Assembly (NCBI GenBank): GCA_965230415.1
Contig: CBDDKZ010000005.1
Span: 2,294,001 to 2,358,000, forward strand
Source of the DNA: CBDDKZ01 sp965230415
Lineage (GTDB): Bacteria; Bacteroidota; Bacteroidia; Cytophagales; JAAEPT01
Length of the DNA: 64,000 bases
Direction of reading: 5' to 3'
Shown here: in pieces, positions 33,085 through 41,739 of the stretch
Numbering within the stretch: position 1 is the stretch's first letter
How the letters are laid out: the number at the start of each line of letters is the position of its first letter
Made by a program: the position numbers and the translations under genes
The notes under the pieces: model-generated
Databases searched by the model: none
Seen by the model: the letters and a program-made list of their open reading frames with translations, nothing else
Told to the model about the DNA's origin: nothing

Positions 33085-35494
33085 TGTTTTGAAGTTTACT
33101 TATGGTTCCTTACGGATTTTTCTCTTCCTCTTCCTATGCCATTTTGGACAATCGGGCGTAGCTCAGGAAACTAATCCCGCTTCAGAATATGTCAACCAGG
33201 ATTTGTTGGTTGATCTCATTCATAAAGGAATTAACGATCTTCGAAAAGAAAAAAAACTCAGCCCTTTAAACAAAGATTTTGTACTGAACAAGGCAGCGCT
33301 CTTGCAAAGTAAATTTATGGTGAAAAAAGGAGAACTTACTCATTTTCAACCAGGCAATAAATTGAAGAACCCGGCGAAGAGAGTTCAGTCATTGAGTAAG
33401 GATTTTTTGGATATTGCAGAGAATGTAGCCTATCAATCCATTATAAGTAATGAACCGGTAACAACGGAATCTATAAGCCGTTATACGGAAAAAATTGCGA
33501 AAGCTTTCGTTAAAAACTGGAAGGAGTCCCTGGGACATTACAAAAACATAATAAACAAAAAGTATACCCATACCGGTATAAGTATAAGAATTGATGACGC
33601 TACAGGTAGGATCTATGCTACCCAGGTTTTTGCTTCTAAGCAGGAAGAGGGGCAGCCCTTTTTAGTGCCTGAAGATATTTATGGCATAAAGTACCCGGGT
33701 AAAAACGAACAGAAATATTGTGCTGATTGCAAATACACTTTTAATAAAATGCCTCAATCCGTTCAGTTTGGAGTTGAAGAAGTTGATGGACAACTTTTTT
33801 TCATGATAACCGATGTGGAATGGTTTCGGAAAATTTTTAGGAATAATACAGATGGTATCGCAGTCGACGTGATTACCAAGGACATGTACCCTTGTGATAA
33901 AAAGAATAGAGAATCGAAATCCTGGGCGCACAAGGGCTGGCTCCTGCCTCCTGTTTACTTAAAAGAAATTCAGAAGAAAGCAATTATAGATGATAATGGT
34001 GTCGTATATGTACCGGTCGGTGTTGTACCAAACGCTTTGTCAAATAAGATTAAGGAGTACAATATCCTCTTTCTTCAAAAAAAACACCTATGCCGCTATC
34101 AGTCCTTTTATAATATAGAAAGTGGGAAATGGGGAATGCTCGAAATGGGAATGTATATGGATACTATAAGTACCAATACCTCTGCGCATGAGTTGATAAT
34201 GTTACAAGATAAACAGTTCAAATTTGTTATTCCGTTTGAAAAGAACAAGTTTGAATATAAAAGTGATGACATTAAGCCTATCTACGACTCATTAAAACTC
34301 ACCAAATTTAATATTACCGGTATTACAATCAGAGCTTATGCATCGGTAGAAGGAAGTACGGAGCATAATTTAGACCTGCAGCAAAAAAGAGCAAACAGTA
34401 TTGCACGTGTCATGGAAGAATTTCAGGGCGATGCTATAAGATCTGAAGTTTTTGCCTCCGAAAACTGGGTTGAATTTTTGAAAGACATCAAAGGGACTCC
34501 GTATGAGGGTTATGCCAGACTATCTAAAGCCGAAGTCAAACAAAAACTTTTGAGTGCTTCCGTTTCTAAGGATATTGAACCCCTCCTTGCCAAACATAGG
34601 AAGGCCATTTTGTACTTAGAGCTTGAAAAGAAAACGAGATTTATTGAAGATCCGAAAGTAGCCAAAGCAATGTTTCACAAAGCTATTGGAGAAAAGGACC
34701 TCAGCGAAGCAATGGAAATTCAACAGATAATTTTTGATAATATAGGTGACAACACGTTCCCGGCAGAAACGCTCAATGAATTGGAGATTCCTGAAGAGCT
34801 CGAATATGGTTCTTTATTAAACAACAGAGCAGCTTTTAGGTATCAGTTTAGTGGTGAAACACTCTTAGAATCTATAGAAGCATTTGAACGTTTGCTTGAA
34901 ATGATGCCGGAGAATTATCATTTAATGTACAATTTATGTGTGTTAAAAGTGAAAGCGTGGCTCTTGGATGAGCTGGTCATGGAACCTGACGATCTTTTGA
35001 AGGAAATAGAGGTACTTAAGAATACAGGACTACCGCAAGTGCTCTACCAACGGCTAATTATAAACTTTTATATCATATATAGTGAATACCTACTATTGCA
35101 CCGAAAGTATAGAGAAAAAGACAAGGCATTGAGGTACATATACAATAATTACAAATCGATGGATCTAAAAAGTAGTGATATGCTCAACCTAGCCAGGTAT
35201 TTTGTGAGTTACGCTAAGTATGATTGGGCAGAAAAATTGTTAAAACCGTATATGAACAATGTAGATGTCGAAGAAGATTTACTTTTCTATTACCTGAACC
35301 TTACTATTGTTGATCAATCTTTGACCAGGAAAACAGCATATAGAAGTATCATGCTGAATGCCATTAATATTAATAAGAAACGGTATTGTGACCTTTTCAA
35401 AGTAGGAAGCGATGGAGGTATTACCATTCAATTATTGGAAAATAATTTTTTAAAAAAGACCTACTGTGAAAATTGCGAACGGACTGAGCATTAA
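33071..35494 (+). CDS. Envelope protein with CAP domain, OmpA-like domain and helical C-terminus
   Basis: The protein is 807 aa. After a signal peptide (hydrophobic core F-L-F-L-F-L-C-H-F-G, cleavage near V-A-Q) comes a CAP/SCP-like domain (about residues 45-200) with L-T-H-F-Q-P-G, A-E-N-V-A-Y and G-H-Y-K-N-I-I-N-K-K-Y-T-H-T-G. A region with C-x-x-C follows, then an OmpA-like peptidoglycan-binding domain (about 380-460: I-T-I-R-A-Y-A-S-V-E-G-S-T then Q-Q-K-R-A-N-S-I). The last 250 residues look TPR-like (Y-H-L-M-Y-N-L-C-V-L-K). The fusion suggests a wall-anchored extracytoplasmic protein. The start lies within the prc gene, so both are probably translated together. Confidence 0.75.
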   Translation: MTLNNVLKFTYGSLRIFLFLFLCHFGQSGVAQETNPASEYVNQDLLVDLIHKGINDLRKEKKLSPLNKDFVLNKAALLQSKFMVKKGELTHFQPGNKLKNPAKRVQSLSKDFLDIAENVAYQSIISNEPVTTESISRYTEKIAKAFVKNWKESLGHYKNIINKKYTHTGISIRIDDATGRIYATQVFASKQEEGQPFLVPEDIYGIKYPGKNEQKYCADCKYTFNKMPQSVQFGVEEVDGQLFFMITDVEWFRKIFRNNTDGIAVDVITKDMYPCDKKNRESKSWAHKGWLLPPVYLKEIQKKAIIDDNGVVYVPVGVVPNALSNKIKEYNILFLQKKHLCRYQSFYNIESGKWGMLEMGMYMDTISTNTSAHELIMLQDKQFKFVIPFEKNKFEYKSDDIKPIYDSLKLTKFNITGITIRAYASVEGSTEHNLDLQQKRANSIARVMEEFQGDAIRSEVFASENWVEFLKDIKGTPYEGYARLSKAEVKQKLLSASVSKDIEPLLAKHRKAILYLELEKKTRFIEDPKVAKAMFHKAIGEKDLSEAMEIQQIIFDNIGDNTFPAETLNELEIPEELEYGSLLNNRAAFRYQFSGETLLESIEAFERLLEMMPENYHLMYNLCVLKVKAWLLDELVMEPDDLLKEIEVLKNTGLPQVLYQRLIINFYIIYSEYLLLHRKYREKDKALRYIYNNYKSMDLKSSDMLNLARYFVSYAKYDWAEKLLKPYMNNVDVEEDLLFYYLNLTIVDQSLTRKTAYRSIMLNAININKKRYCDLFKVGSDGGITIQLLENNFLKKTYCENCERTEH

Positions 35495-35497
35495 GAA

Positions 35498-35549
35498 ATG
35501 GCCCTGCTTTGTCGCCCAAATTGTAGAGAAAGTAGATGAGCTATTTTAA
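35498..35549. repeat. Dispersed intergenic repeat, copy B
   Basis: It aligns without gaps to 22089-22140 at 39 of 52 positions and starts 3 bp after the stop of the CAP-OmpA gene. GAGCCAGGGG (35554-35563) follows immediately, the reverse complement of the sequence following copy A. Confidence 0.65.
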
Positions 35550-35597
35550 AGATGAGCCAGGGGGGAAACATTGAATCCGGGTAACTATTGAAAGCAG

Positions 35598-35657
35598 GAG
35601 CGTAAACCATTCGAAATGGTAGCATATTAGAACCACTTCGAATGGATTATAGCGCTC
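35598..35657. repeat. Imperfect long inverted repeat between convergent genes
   Basis: The left arm runs from GAGCG (35598) to ATGGT (35620) and the right arm from ACCAC (35632) to CGCTC (35657). The inner arms share CCATTCGAA and TGGT, with a few mismatches and bulges, around an 11-nt loop. It lies between the convergent CAP-OmpA and glycerophosphodiesterase genes and may act as a bidirectional terminator or be a remnant mobile repeat. Confidence 0.55.
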
Positions 35658-35672
35658 AGCAATACAATTCAA

Positions 35673-36776
35673 TTATTCTATAACAATCTTTTGATGTAAA
35701 CTATCAACTCCGTTATTAACAATTAATATATATACTCCTTTAGAAATAGAATCAGGGAGATAGATTGGCTTATTACTTCCGATAGATTGTCTCCCAAAAT
35801 CATGTATCATTGTACCGCTTGTTGAGTGTAAGCGCACATTTGCTTCTATATGGGCAGGTGAGTTTAAATGAAAGCGGTGCCTCACCGGATTTGGATATAT
35901 GAACACGGAAAACGGAACATTTTTATGGGGGATGGCTTTTTCAGTTAGTTCTGCCTCGACTTTAACATTAGTAGTGGTTTTTACCAGAGATGAGCCTGTC
36001 TTTCTATTTTGATTACGCAACTGTACAGCTCTTTCCGGAAAATCAGTGGCTATGCCTGCCTGTCCGTTTTGAATAGCCCTGAGAATATCTGATTCTGAAT
36101 TAATAGTATAGGAAATGATCCCAAGTCCCCGATCTTCAGCCTGGCGTACCCTACGTGCGGAAGCAACACCATAAGGGCCGATAAATTCTGCACCGATACT
36201 GCGTGCCTGATTCATTTGGCGTGTCCACCAAAAAAAACCTAGCAAATATTTTACATCTATTTGTGGATTAAGCATTTTAACTTGTTCCAGGTGGTCTAAG
36301 TCAAAAGAAATAATACTTACTTGATCGACCATGTCAAGTTGTTCCACCATAGTTACGATGTCACTTACCAAACCGTCTTCTTTGAGTTCTATTTCTACCT
36401 TAATCTTATTTTTTGCCAACTGAAGTACGTCGAGAAGAGAAGGGATACGTTCACCCTGAAACTGATTGCCAAATCGATCCGGATAACCCGCGTCAATTGT
36501 GCTAAGCTGCTTGTAGTTGTAAGTGTTCAAGCGACCTGTGACATCGGTAGTTCTGTTAAGAGTGGCATCGTGCAGCGTGACTAAGACTTGGTCCTTTGTT
36601 CGCCTTACATCGCATTCAAAATAGTCAGCACCCACGTCAATAGCCGATTGAAAAGCGCTAATGGTATTTTCCGGTGCTTCACTAGAATTTCCTCTATGTG
36701 CACTTATGAGAAAATTAGCTTGTGCATGAATTAAAAGTGAAGCAAATAGTAATGTAATTGATATAAAAGATTTCAT
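35673..36776 (-). CDS. Secreted glycerophosphodiester phosphodiesterase with T9SS type A sorting domain
   Basis: The protein is 367 aa from the ATG at complement 36774-36776, chosen over an upstream in-frame ATG at 36812 because it opens on a signal peptide (M-K-S-F-I-S-I-T-L-L...H-A-Q). The GDPD domain has S-A-H-R-G-N-S-S-E-A-P-E-N-T near the mature N-terminus, F-E-C-D-V-R and L-H-D-A-T-L-N-R-T-T-D, covering the metal and catalytic histidine residues. It would hydrolyse glycerophosphodiesters to glycerol 3-phosphate and an alcohol. The last 80 residues (Y-P-N-P-V-R to G-V-Y-I-L-I-V and I-V-I-E) form a T9SS type A sorting domain, so the enzyme is probably exported to the cell surface or medium. 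Confidence 0.88.
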   Translation of the reverse strand: MKSFISITLLFASLLIHAQANFLISAHRGNSSEAPENTISAFQSAIDVGADYFECDVRRTKDQVLVTLHDATLNRTTDVTGRLNTYNYKQLSTIDAGYPDRFGNQFQGERIPSLLDVLQLAKNKIKVEIELKEDGLVSDIVTMVEQLDMVDQVSIISFDLDHLEQVKMLNPQIDVKYLLGFFWWTRQMNQARSIGAEFIGPYGVASARRVRQAEDRGLGIISYTINSESDILRAIQNGQAGIATDFPERAVQLRNQNRKTGSSLVKTTTNVKVEAELTEKAIPHKNVPFSVFIYPNPVRHRFHLNSPAHIEANVRLHSTSGTMIHDFGRQSIGSNKPIYLPDSISKGVYILIVNNGVDSLHQKIVIE

Positions 36777-36912
36777 AACAGTAATAAAAGTTAAACACAC
36801 GATATTAAGCATTGATTTTAATATCGAGGTCTGTAAATTATGAACCTTCTGTTATGATTCTGTAATCACACTGTTTAATATTTCCACGAAGTAAAATGAA
36901 GAATAAATTCGA

Positions 36913-38184
36913 TTACATGATGTCCACTAAAAACAAGCTAAACAGTTTGAATAATTGAGGAAAACTTCCTTTTTCCAATTTATCCGGAGTATCGTACACG
37001 TTATGATACCCTCCTACTTCGCCTAACGAATAAATGAAAAATGAAGGAATTCCGGCTTTGTAAAAGTAGTAGTGATCTGAATTGGCTGCTGCGCCGCGTT
37101 TTTTTATTTGAGGAAGTAATTGTTCCTGTTCATTTATAAGGGACAACTTTTCGAATTGATCATTGAAAATACCACCATTTACGACCGTGGCACCTTTACT
37201 TCCCGCACCAATGAGGTCCAGGTTTAATACAAATTTCGTACGGTTTAGTTCGGCCAAAGGATGCTCGACATAATAATGAGAGCCAATGAGGCCCGCTTCT
37301 TCGGCTCCAAATGCAATAAATACCATACTACATGCGGGACGGTTTTCTGCTTTGCTAAAGTGTTCTGCCAGGCACATAATCATGGAGGTGCCACTTGCAT
37401 TGTCATTGGCTCCGTAGAATATAACATTATCATTCATTTGACCAATATGATCATAGTGTGCAGAGACAACGATAAACGAATCTGCTACTTCTTCACCAGG
37501 AATATACGCTACAACATTTTGAGATTCATAAGTAGGTATCAATTTGGCCTCGATAGTCAGGTTTACTTTATGACATTTCTCGGGGAATGCGCTTTCTTCA
37601 ACATATAACATAGGCAGGTTGTTTTGACAGTCTGAAAGTACGGCCAATGGAGCTTGTTTTCCCAGTACGATAAGTCCTTCACATCCGAAAATCTTTTTTT
37701 GAACAATTTCCGAAGAATTTTCTACTTCTTTTAATTCCTGCTGAGTGAGTGCGATTACAAATTTTGACAGGTCACACTTCATGAAACCTTTTTTACCTCT
37801 TTTAGAGACGAGGTCAAAGTTAGCATACCTGATGATATCAAAAGTTCCTGTTGTAGTGGGGCAGTCGGGGTATGGTATAAAATCATGTCCGGGAATTAAT
37901 TCCTTGTCATCTACCGTTAATGCTATAGTGCCGGGGAAAGTATTTATAGGTAAGTTAAAATGTTGGTAATAAGAACTGTCAAAACTTTTAAGTCCTAATT
38001 CTTCAAAGCGCGTCGCAATATAATTGGCAGCAATACTATCGCCTTTTAATACGTAACCTCTTCCATGAAATTGAGGTGAACACAGGTCTTCAACGTATTT
38101 CATAAATGTATCTTCAGTTTGACCCTTTGTATTAAAAAAAAGAGTCAATAGAAGGAAAAAGAGTGTGATTCGCTTAAAAAACAT
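36913..38184 (-). CDS. Secreted M28-family metallopeptidase
   Basis: The protein is 423 aa with a signal peptide (M-F-F-K-R-I-T-L-F-F...T-K-G-Q). A PA-like insert (about 110-220) precedes the M28 catalytic domain. Zinc-ligand motifs are visible: S-A-H-Y-D-H-I-G, G-A-N-D-N-A-S-G-T-S, F-G-A-E-E-A-G-L-I-G-S, N-L-D-L-I-G and the final G-G-Y-H-N-V-Y-D-T-P-D. These aminopeptidases act on peptides outside the cytoplasm. No T9SS sorting domain is present, so it probably stays in the periplasm. It lies 136 bp upstream of the glycerophosphodiesterase start on the same strand. Confidence 0.88.
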   Translation of the reverse strand: MFFKRITLFFLLLTLFFNTKGQTEDTFMKYVEDLCSPQFHGRGYVLKGDSIAANYIATRFEELGLKSFDSSYYQHFNLPINTFPGTIALTVDDKELIPGHDFIPYPDCPTTTGTFDIIRYANFDLVSKRGKKGFMKCDLSKFVIALTQQELKEVENSSEIVQKKIFGCEGLIVLGKQAPLAVLSDCQNNLPMLYVEESAFPEKCHKVNLTIEAKLIPTYESQNVVAYIPGEEVADSFIVVSAHYDHIGQMNDNVIFYGANDNASGTSMIMCLAEHFSKAENRPACSMVFIAFGAEEAGLIGSHYYVEHPLAELNRTKFVLNLDLIGAGSKGATVVNGGIFNDQFEKLSLINEQEQLLPQIKKRGAAANSDHYYFYKAGIPSFFIYSLGEVGGYHNVYDTPDKLEKGSFPQLFKLFSLFLVDIM

Positions 38185-38248
38185 GATGTGCTTAATTTGC
38201 CTGCAATATAAAAATTGTTCATGAATGAAATAACTTTGAATTAAAATC

Positions 38249-38280
38249 TTTGTTTTGAAAAATCAAACTTGCTATTTTTG
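38249..38280 (+). promoter_or_regulatory. Bacteroidota-type promoter of the leuA operon
   Basis: TTTG (38249-38252) and TATTTTTG (38273-38280) are separated by 20 bp, matching the Bacteroidota -33/-7 consensus TTTG and TAnnTTTG. The predicted start point would lie a few bases before the leader peptide ATG at 38292. Confidence 0.7.
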
Positions 38281-38291
38281 TCATTCAAACA

Positions 38292-38351
38292 ATGTTGAGA
38301 TTAAACTTAAATATCAGACCATTACCTCTTCTTCTGCTCAAATTGAGTTAG
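38292..38351 (+). CDS. Leucine-rich leader peptide of the leuA operon
   Basis: A 19-codon ORF (ATG 38292, TAG 38349-38351) encodes leucine at positions 2, 4, 6, 11, 13, 14, 15, 16 and 18, plus one isoleucine. A run of four leucines (CTT CTT CTG CTC) lies in segment 1 of the attenuator. Nine leucines in 19 residues ahead of a 2-isopropylmalate synthase gene is the hallmark of a leucine attenuator peptide, analogous to LeuL of enterobacteria though not alike in sequence. The ORF is too short for routine gene calling. The stop codon ends directly before RNA segment 2. Confidence 0.88.
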   Translation: MLRLNLNIRPLPLLLLKLS

Positions 38352-38421
38352 GACGAAGATGGTTTGTAAAATAATATTTATAAATTAGCGGCCATTCTTC
38401 ACAGAGGATGGCCGTTTTTTT
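38319..38421 (+). promoter_or_regulatory. Leucine-responsive transcription attenuator
   Basis: Four segments are visible. Segment 1 (CCAT at 38319 with CTTCTTC at 38328-38334) can pair with segment 2 (GACGAAGATGG, 38352-38362). Segment 2 (GAAGATGG, 38355-38362) can instead pair with segment 3 (CCATTCTTC, 38392-38400), forming an antiterminator. Segment 3 pairs with segment 4 (38408-38414) to form the terminator. A ribosome stalled at the leucine codons would cover segment 1 and free segment 2 to block termination; a ribosome reaching the stop codon would cover segment 2 and allow it. Pairings were read directly; function follows from the classical model. Confidence 0.85.
38389..38421 (+). terminator. 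Attenuator terminator hairpin upstream of leuA
   Basis: CGGCCAT (38389-38395) pairs with ATGGCCG (38408-38414), extended by inner CT/AG pairs past a mismatch, and is followed by seven T residues (38415-38421). It lies 33 bp before the leuA ATG and would stop transcription before the operon when leucine is plentiful. Confidence 0.9.
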
Positions 38422-38453
38422 ATGTTATAGATTGTTAATTTAAAATAAGCGTC

Positions 38454-39956
38454 ATGAGTAATACGTCAGAAGGAAAAGTATACATTTTTGATACGACCTT
38501 GCGCGATGGAGAGCAGGTTCCCGGTTGTCAGTTGAATACCGTTGAAAAAATTGAAGTGGCGCTGGCACTCGAGGAAATGGGAGTTGATGTTTTGGAAGCT
38601 GGCTTTCCAATATCTAGTCCCGGCGACTTTCAATCGGTAGTAGAAATATCTAAGAATGTTCGTAATCCTACAATATGTGCGCTCACAAGAGCTGTGGCTA
38701 AAGATATTGATTGCGCTGCCGATGCATTGAAGTTTGCCGCTAAGGGAAGAATTCATACCGGTATAGGTTCTTCCGATGTGCATATTGAGCATAAATTAAA
38801 AACCACGAGGGAAACCATTTTGGAGAAAGCTGCTTGGGCAGCAAAATATGCTCGTAATTTAATTGACGATGTAGAGTTTTATTGTGAAGATGCGGGAAGA
38901 GCAGATGTGGAATTTCTCGCTCGCATGGTAGAAACGGTTATAGCTAGCGGTGCTACTGTGGTAAATATCCCGGATACAACAGGCTATTGTTTGCCAGAAC
39001 AGTATGGAGCCAAGATTAAATATTTGTATGATAATGTCCCTAACATAGATAAAGCAATTATTTCATGTCATTGTCACAACGATTTGGGAATGGCCACTGC
39101 CAACACCATTGCCGGTGTTCAAAATGGTGCCCGCCAAATTGAAGTCACTGTAAATGGTATAGGTGAACGTGCTGGTAACACCTCATTGGAAGAAACCGCA
39201 ATGATTATCAAATCGCATGGTGAAAGCTTGGGTGTGCATACTAATATCGACGTAAGCAAAATTTATAATGTCAGTCGCATGATTACCCGTTTGATGCGCA
39301 TGCCGGTACAACCTAACAAAGCGATTGTAGGGCGAAACGCATTTGCTCACTCTTCGGGGATTCATCAGGACGGTGTATTGAAAAATCGTGAGAACTACGA
39401 AATAATAGATCCGAAGGAAGTAGGATTCCCGGAATCGTCAATAATTCTTACGGCCAGAAGCGGGCGTGCTGCTTTGAAACATCATATAGAGCGCTTGGGG
39501 ATTATTATATCCAAAGATGAGTTAGATGAGGCTTATCAAAAATTCTTGAAATTGGCCGATGGTAAAAAAGATATTTCTGATGAGGATATCATGGAGTTGT
39601 TAGGTAAGGAAGTGACAACAAAAAAGTTGGAAATAGAACACTTACATGTTACCTGTAGCAATGAACAAAAATCACATGCCTCGATACGTATAAACCGTAA
39701 CGACGAAATATTTGAAGCCGAGGCTGATGGCAATGGTCCTTTAGATGCTGCCAAAAAGGCAATTGACAAGGTGATGAAGAAGCCTGTACGTTTGGAAGAG
39801 TACCTTGTTCAGGCCGTTACCGGTGGTAGTGATGACTATGGTAAAGTGCATATTCAAATTTCCAAAGATGGTATTTTCAACTACGGCTTTGGGTCAGATA
39901 CCGATGTTATTTATGCCTCTGCACAAGCCTACCTTGAAGCTGTTAATAAAGCATAA
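38454..39956 (+). CDS. leuA: 2-isopropylmalate synthase
   Basis: The protein is 500 aa. The HMGL-like TIM barrel opens with F-D-T-T-L-R-D-G-E-Q-V-P-G-C (about residues 12-25) and includes the metal-binding C-H-C-H-N-D-L-G-M-A-T-A-N-T (about 204-217) and V-N-G-I-G-E-R-A-G-N. The C-terminal allosteric domain with leucine-binding features is present (about 390-500, ending in a G-F-G-S-D-T-D segment). It condenses 2-oxoisovalerate with acetyl-CoA in the first step of leucine synthesis. Control is by the attenuator upstream and probably also leucine feedback through the C-terminal domain. ilvD follows 39 bp later. Confidence 0.95.
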   Translation: MSNTSEGKVYIFDTTLRDGEQVPGCQLNTVEKIEVALALEEMGVDVLEAGFPISSPGDFQSVVEISKNVRNPTICALTRAVAKDIDCAADALKFAAKGRIHTGIGSSDVHIEHKLKTTRETILEKAAWAAKYARNLIDDVEFYCEDAGRADVEFLARMVETVIASGATVVNIPDTTGYCLPEQYGAKIKYLYDNVPNIDKAIISCHCHNDLGMATANTIAGVQNGARQIEVTVNGIGERAGNTSLEETAMIIKSHGESLGVHTNIDVSKIYNVSRMITRLMRMPVQPNKAIVGRNAFAHSSGIHQDGVLKNRENYEIIDPKEVGFPESSIILTARSGRAALKHHIERLGIIISKDELDEAYQKFLKLADGKKDISDEDIMELLGKEVTTKKLEIEHLHVTCSNEQKSHASIRINRNDEIFEAEADGNGPLDAAKKAIDKVMKKPVRLEEYLVQAVTGGSDDYGKVHIQISKDGIFNYGFGSDTDVIYASAQAYLEAVNKA

Positions 39957-39995
39957 TATTCCTTACATTTGAATTAAATTATTAAGTATTACAAC

Positions 39996-41672
39996 ATGTC
40001 AGAAATAAACAAGTTTAGCAAAGCTATTACCTTAGATGAGTCACAGCCGGCCTCTCAGGCTATGCTTTATGCAGTTGGTCTTACCGAGGAAGATTTACAA
40101 AAAGCTCAGGTTGGGATTGTAAGTACCGGATACGAGGGTAATCCGTGTAATATGCATCTCAATGACCTTGCTACGCTGGTGAAAAATAGTGTGCAAGAGG
40201 CAAACCTGGTAGGTCTCATTTTTAATACGATTGGTGTTAGCGATGGTATTTCCAATGGTACGGTTGGAATGAAGTATTCGTTGGTATCGAGAGATATTAT
40301 CGCTGATTCTATTGAGACTGTTTGCAATGCACAGTTTTATGATGCTGTTGTACCAATTGTTGGTTGCGATAAGAATATGCCCGGAGCTATGATTGCCATG
40401 GGACGATTGAACAGACCTGGTCTTCTGGTCTATGGAGGAACTATCAAAGCAGGACAATGGAAAGGTGAAGACTTAAATATTGTTTCTGCATTTGAAGCTT
40501 ACGGTTCCAAGCTGGCCGGTAATATATCAGAAGAAGATTATAAGGGTATTATAAAAAATAGTATCCCTGGTCCGGGAGCTTGTGGTGGCATGTATACCGC
40601 AAATACCATGTCGTCGGCGATAGAAGCATTAGGCATGTCCCTGCCATTCAGTTCTTCAAATCCAGCCGTTAGCGACGATAAGAAAATTGAAATAATGAAG
40701 GTGGGAGACGCTATTCGCAATCTCATGGAAAAAGATATAAAACCCAAGGATATCATGACGAAGAAGTCGTTCGAGAATGCGCTACGACTTATCATGATTA
40801 CCGGGGGTTCTACCAATGCGGTTTTACATATGATTGCTATGGCTAAGGCTGTTGAAGTTGATCTGACGATTGATGATTTTCAACGCATTTCTGATGAAAC
40901 ACCTTTTATAGCGAACTTGAAGCCTTCCGGTAAATATTTAATGCAGGACCTTCACGAAATAGGGGGAATACCGGCAGTAATGAAGATGATGCTCAAAGAG
41001 GGCTTATTGCATGGCGATTGCTTGACGGTAACTGGTAAAACCTTGGCAGAAAACCTGCAAGATGTTCCGGGTTTACCCGAAGGTCAGGATGTTATTTATC
41101 CACTGTCCAACCCTATTAAACCTGAAGGCCACCTTCAAATTCTTTACGGAAATCTGGCAAGTGAAGGATCTGTTGCCAAAATTACCGGTAAAGAGGGGGA
41201 ACGTTTTGAAGGTCCCGCACGCGTTTATGATGATGAATTCGCCGCTATTCATGGCATTGGAACAGAAGTTCAGCCTGGTGAAGTAATTGTTATCAGACAC
41301 TCCGGACCTAAGGGCGCGCCCGGAATGCCTGAGATGCTCAAACCTACCGGAGCAGTAATGGGAGCCGGCCTGGGCAAGAGCGTTGCTTTAATTACAGACG
41401 GGCGGTTTTCCGGAGGATCTCACGGTTTTGTAGTAGGGCACATCACACCTGAAGCTTATGAAGGTGGGGTAATAGGCCTTATAGAAAATGGCGATGTTAT
41501 TACAATTGATGCCGTAAACAATCGCCTCGATGTGAAGTTAAGTGATGAAGAAATCGAGGAGCGACGAAATAAATGGAATAAACCCGAGCCGCGTCATAAG
41601 AAAGGGGTTTTATATAAATATGTTCAATGTGTAAGCAGTGCTTCCGAGGGCTGTGTAACAGACGGAGTTTAA
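39996..41672 (+). CDS. ilvD: Dihydroxy-acid dehydratase
   Basis: The protein is 558 aa, the usual length. The three Fe-S cluster cysteines are in place: Cys51 (G-N-P-C-N-M-H-L), Cys124 (G-C-D-K-N-M-P-G) and Cys196 (G-P-G-A-C-G-G-M-Y). The C-terminal T-D-G-R-F-S-G-G-S-H-G catalytic motif is intact. Three cysteines suit the [2Fe-2S] IlvD type. It dehydrates dihydroxy-acids to the 2-oxo acids of valine, leucine and isoleucine. It lies between leuA and ilvB and is likely under the same attenuator. Confidence 0.96.
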   Translation: MSEINKFSKAITLDESQPASQAMLYAVGLTEEDLQKAQVGIVSTGYEGNPCNMHLNDLATLVKNSVQEANLVGLIFNTIGVSDGISNGTVGMKYSLVSRDIIADSIETVCNAQFYDAVVPIVGCDKNMPGAMIAMGRLNRPGLLVYGGTIKAGQWKGEDLNIVSAFEAYGSKLAGNISEEDYKGIIKNSIPGPGACGGMYTANTMSSAIEALGMSLPFSSSNPAVSDDKKIEIMKVGDAIRNLMEKDIKPKDIMTKKSFENALRLIMITGGSTNAVLHMIAMAKAVEVDLTIDDFQRISDETPFIANLKPSGKYLMQDLHEIGGIPAVMKMMLKEGLLHGDCLTVTGKTLAENLQDVPGLPEGQDVIYPLSNPIKPEGHLQILYGNLASEGSVAKITGKEGERFEGPARVYDDEFAAIHGIGTEVQPGEVIVIRHSGPKGAPGMPEMLKPTGAVMGAGLGKSVALITDGRFSGGSHGFVVGHITPEAYEGGVIGLIENGDVITIDAVNNRLDVKLSDEEIEERRNKWNKPEPRHKKGVLYKYVQCVSSASEGCVTDGV

Positions 41673-41739
41673 GTTCGTCAAACTATCAACCAAATGACCT
41701 AACCCATGAATGGGAATGCTTGGAATTTAATCTAATGTT

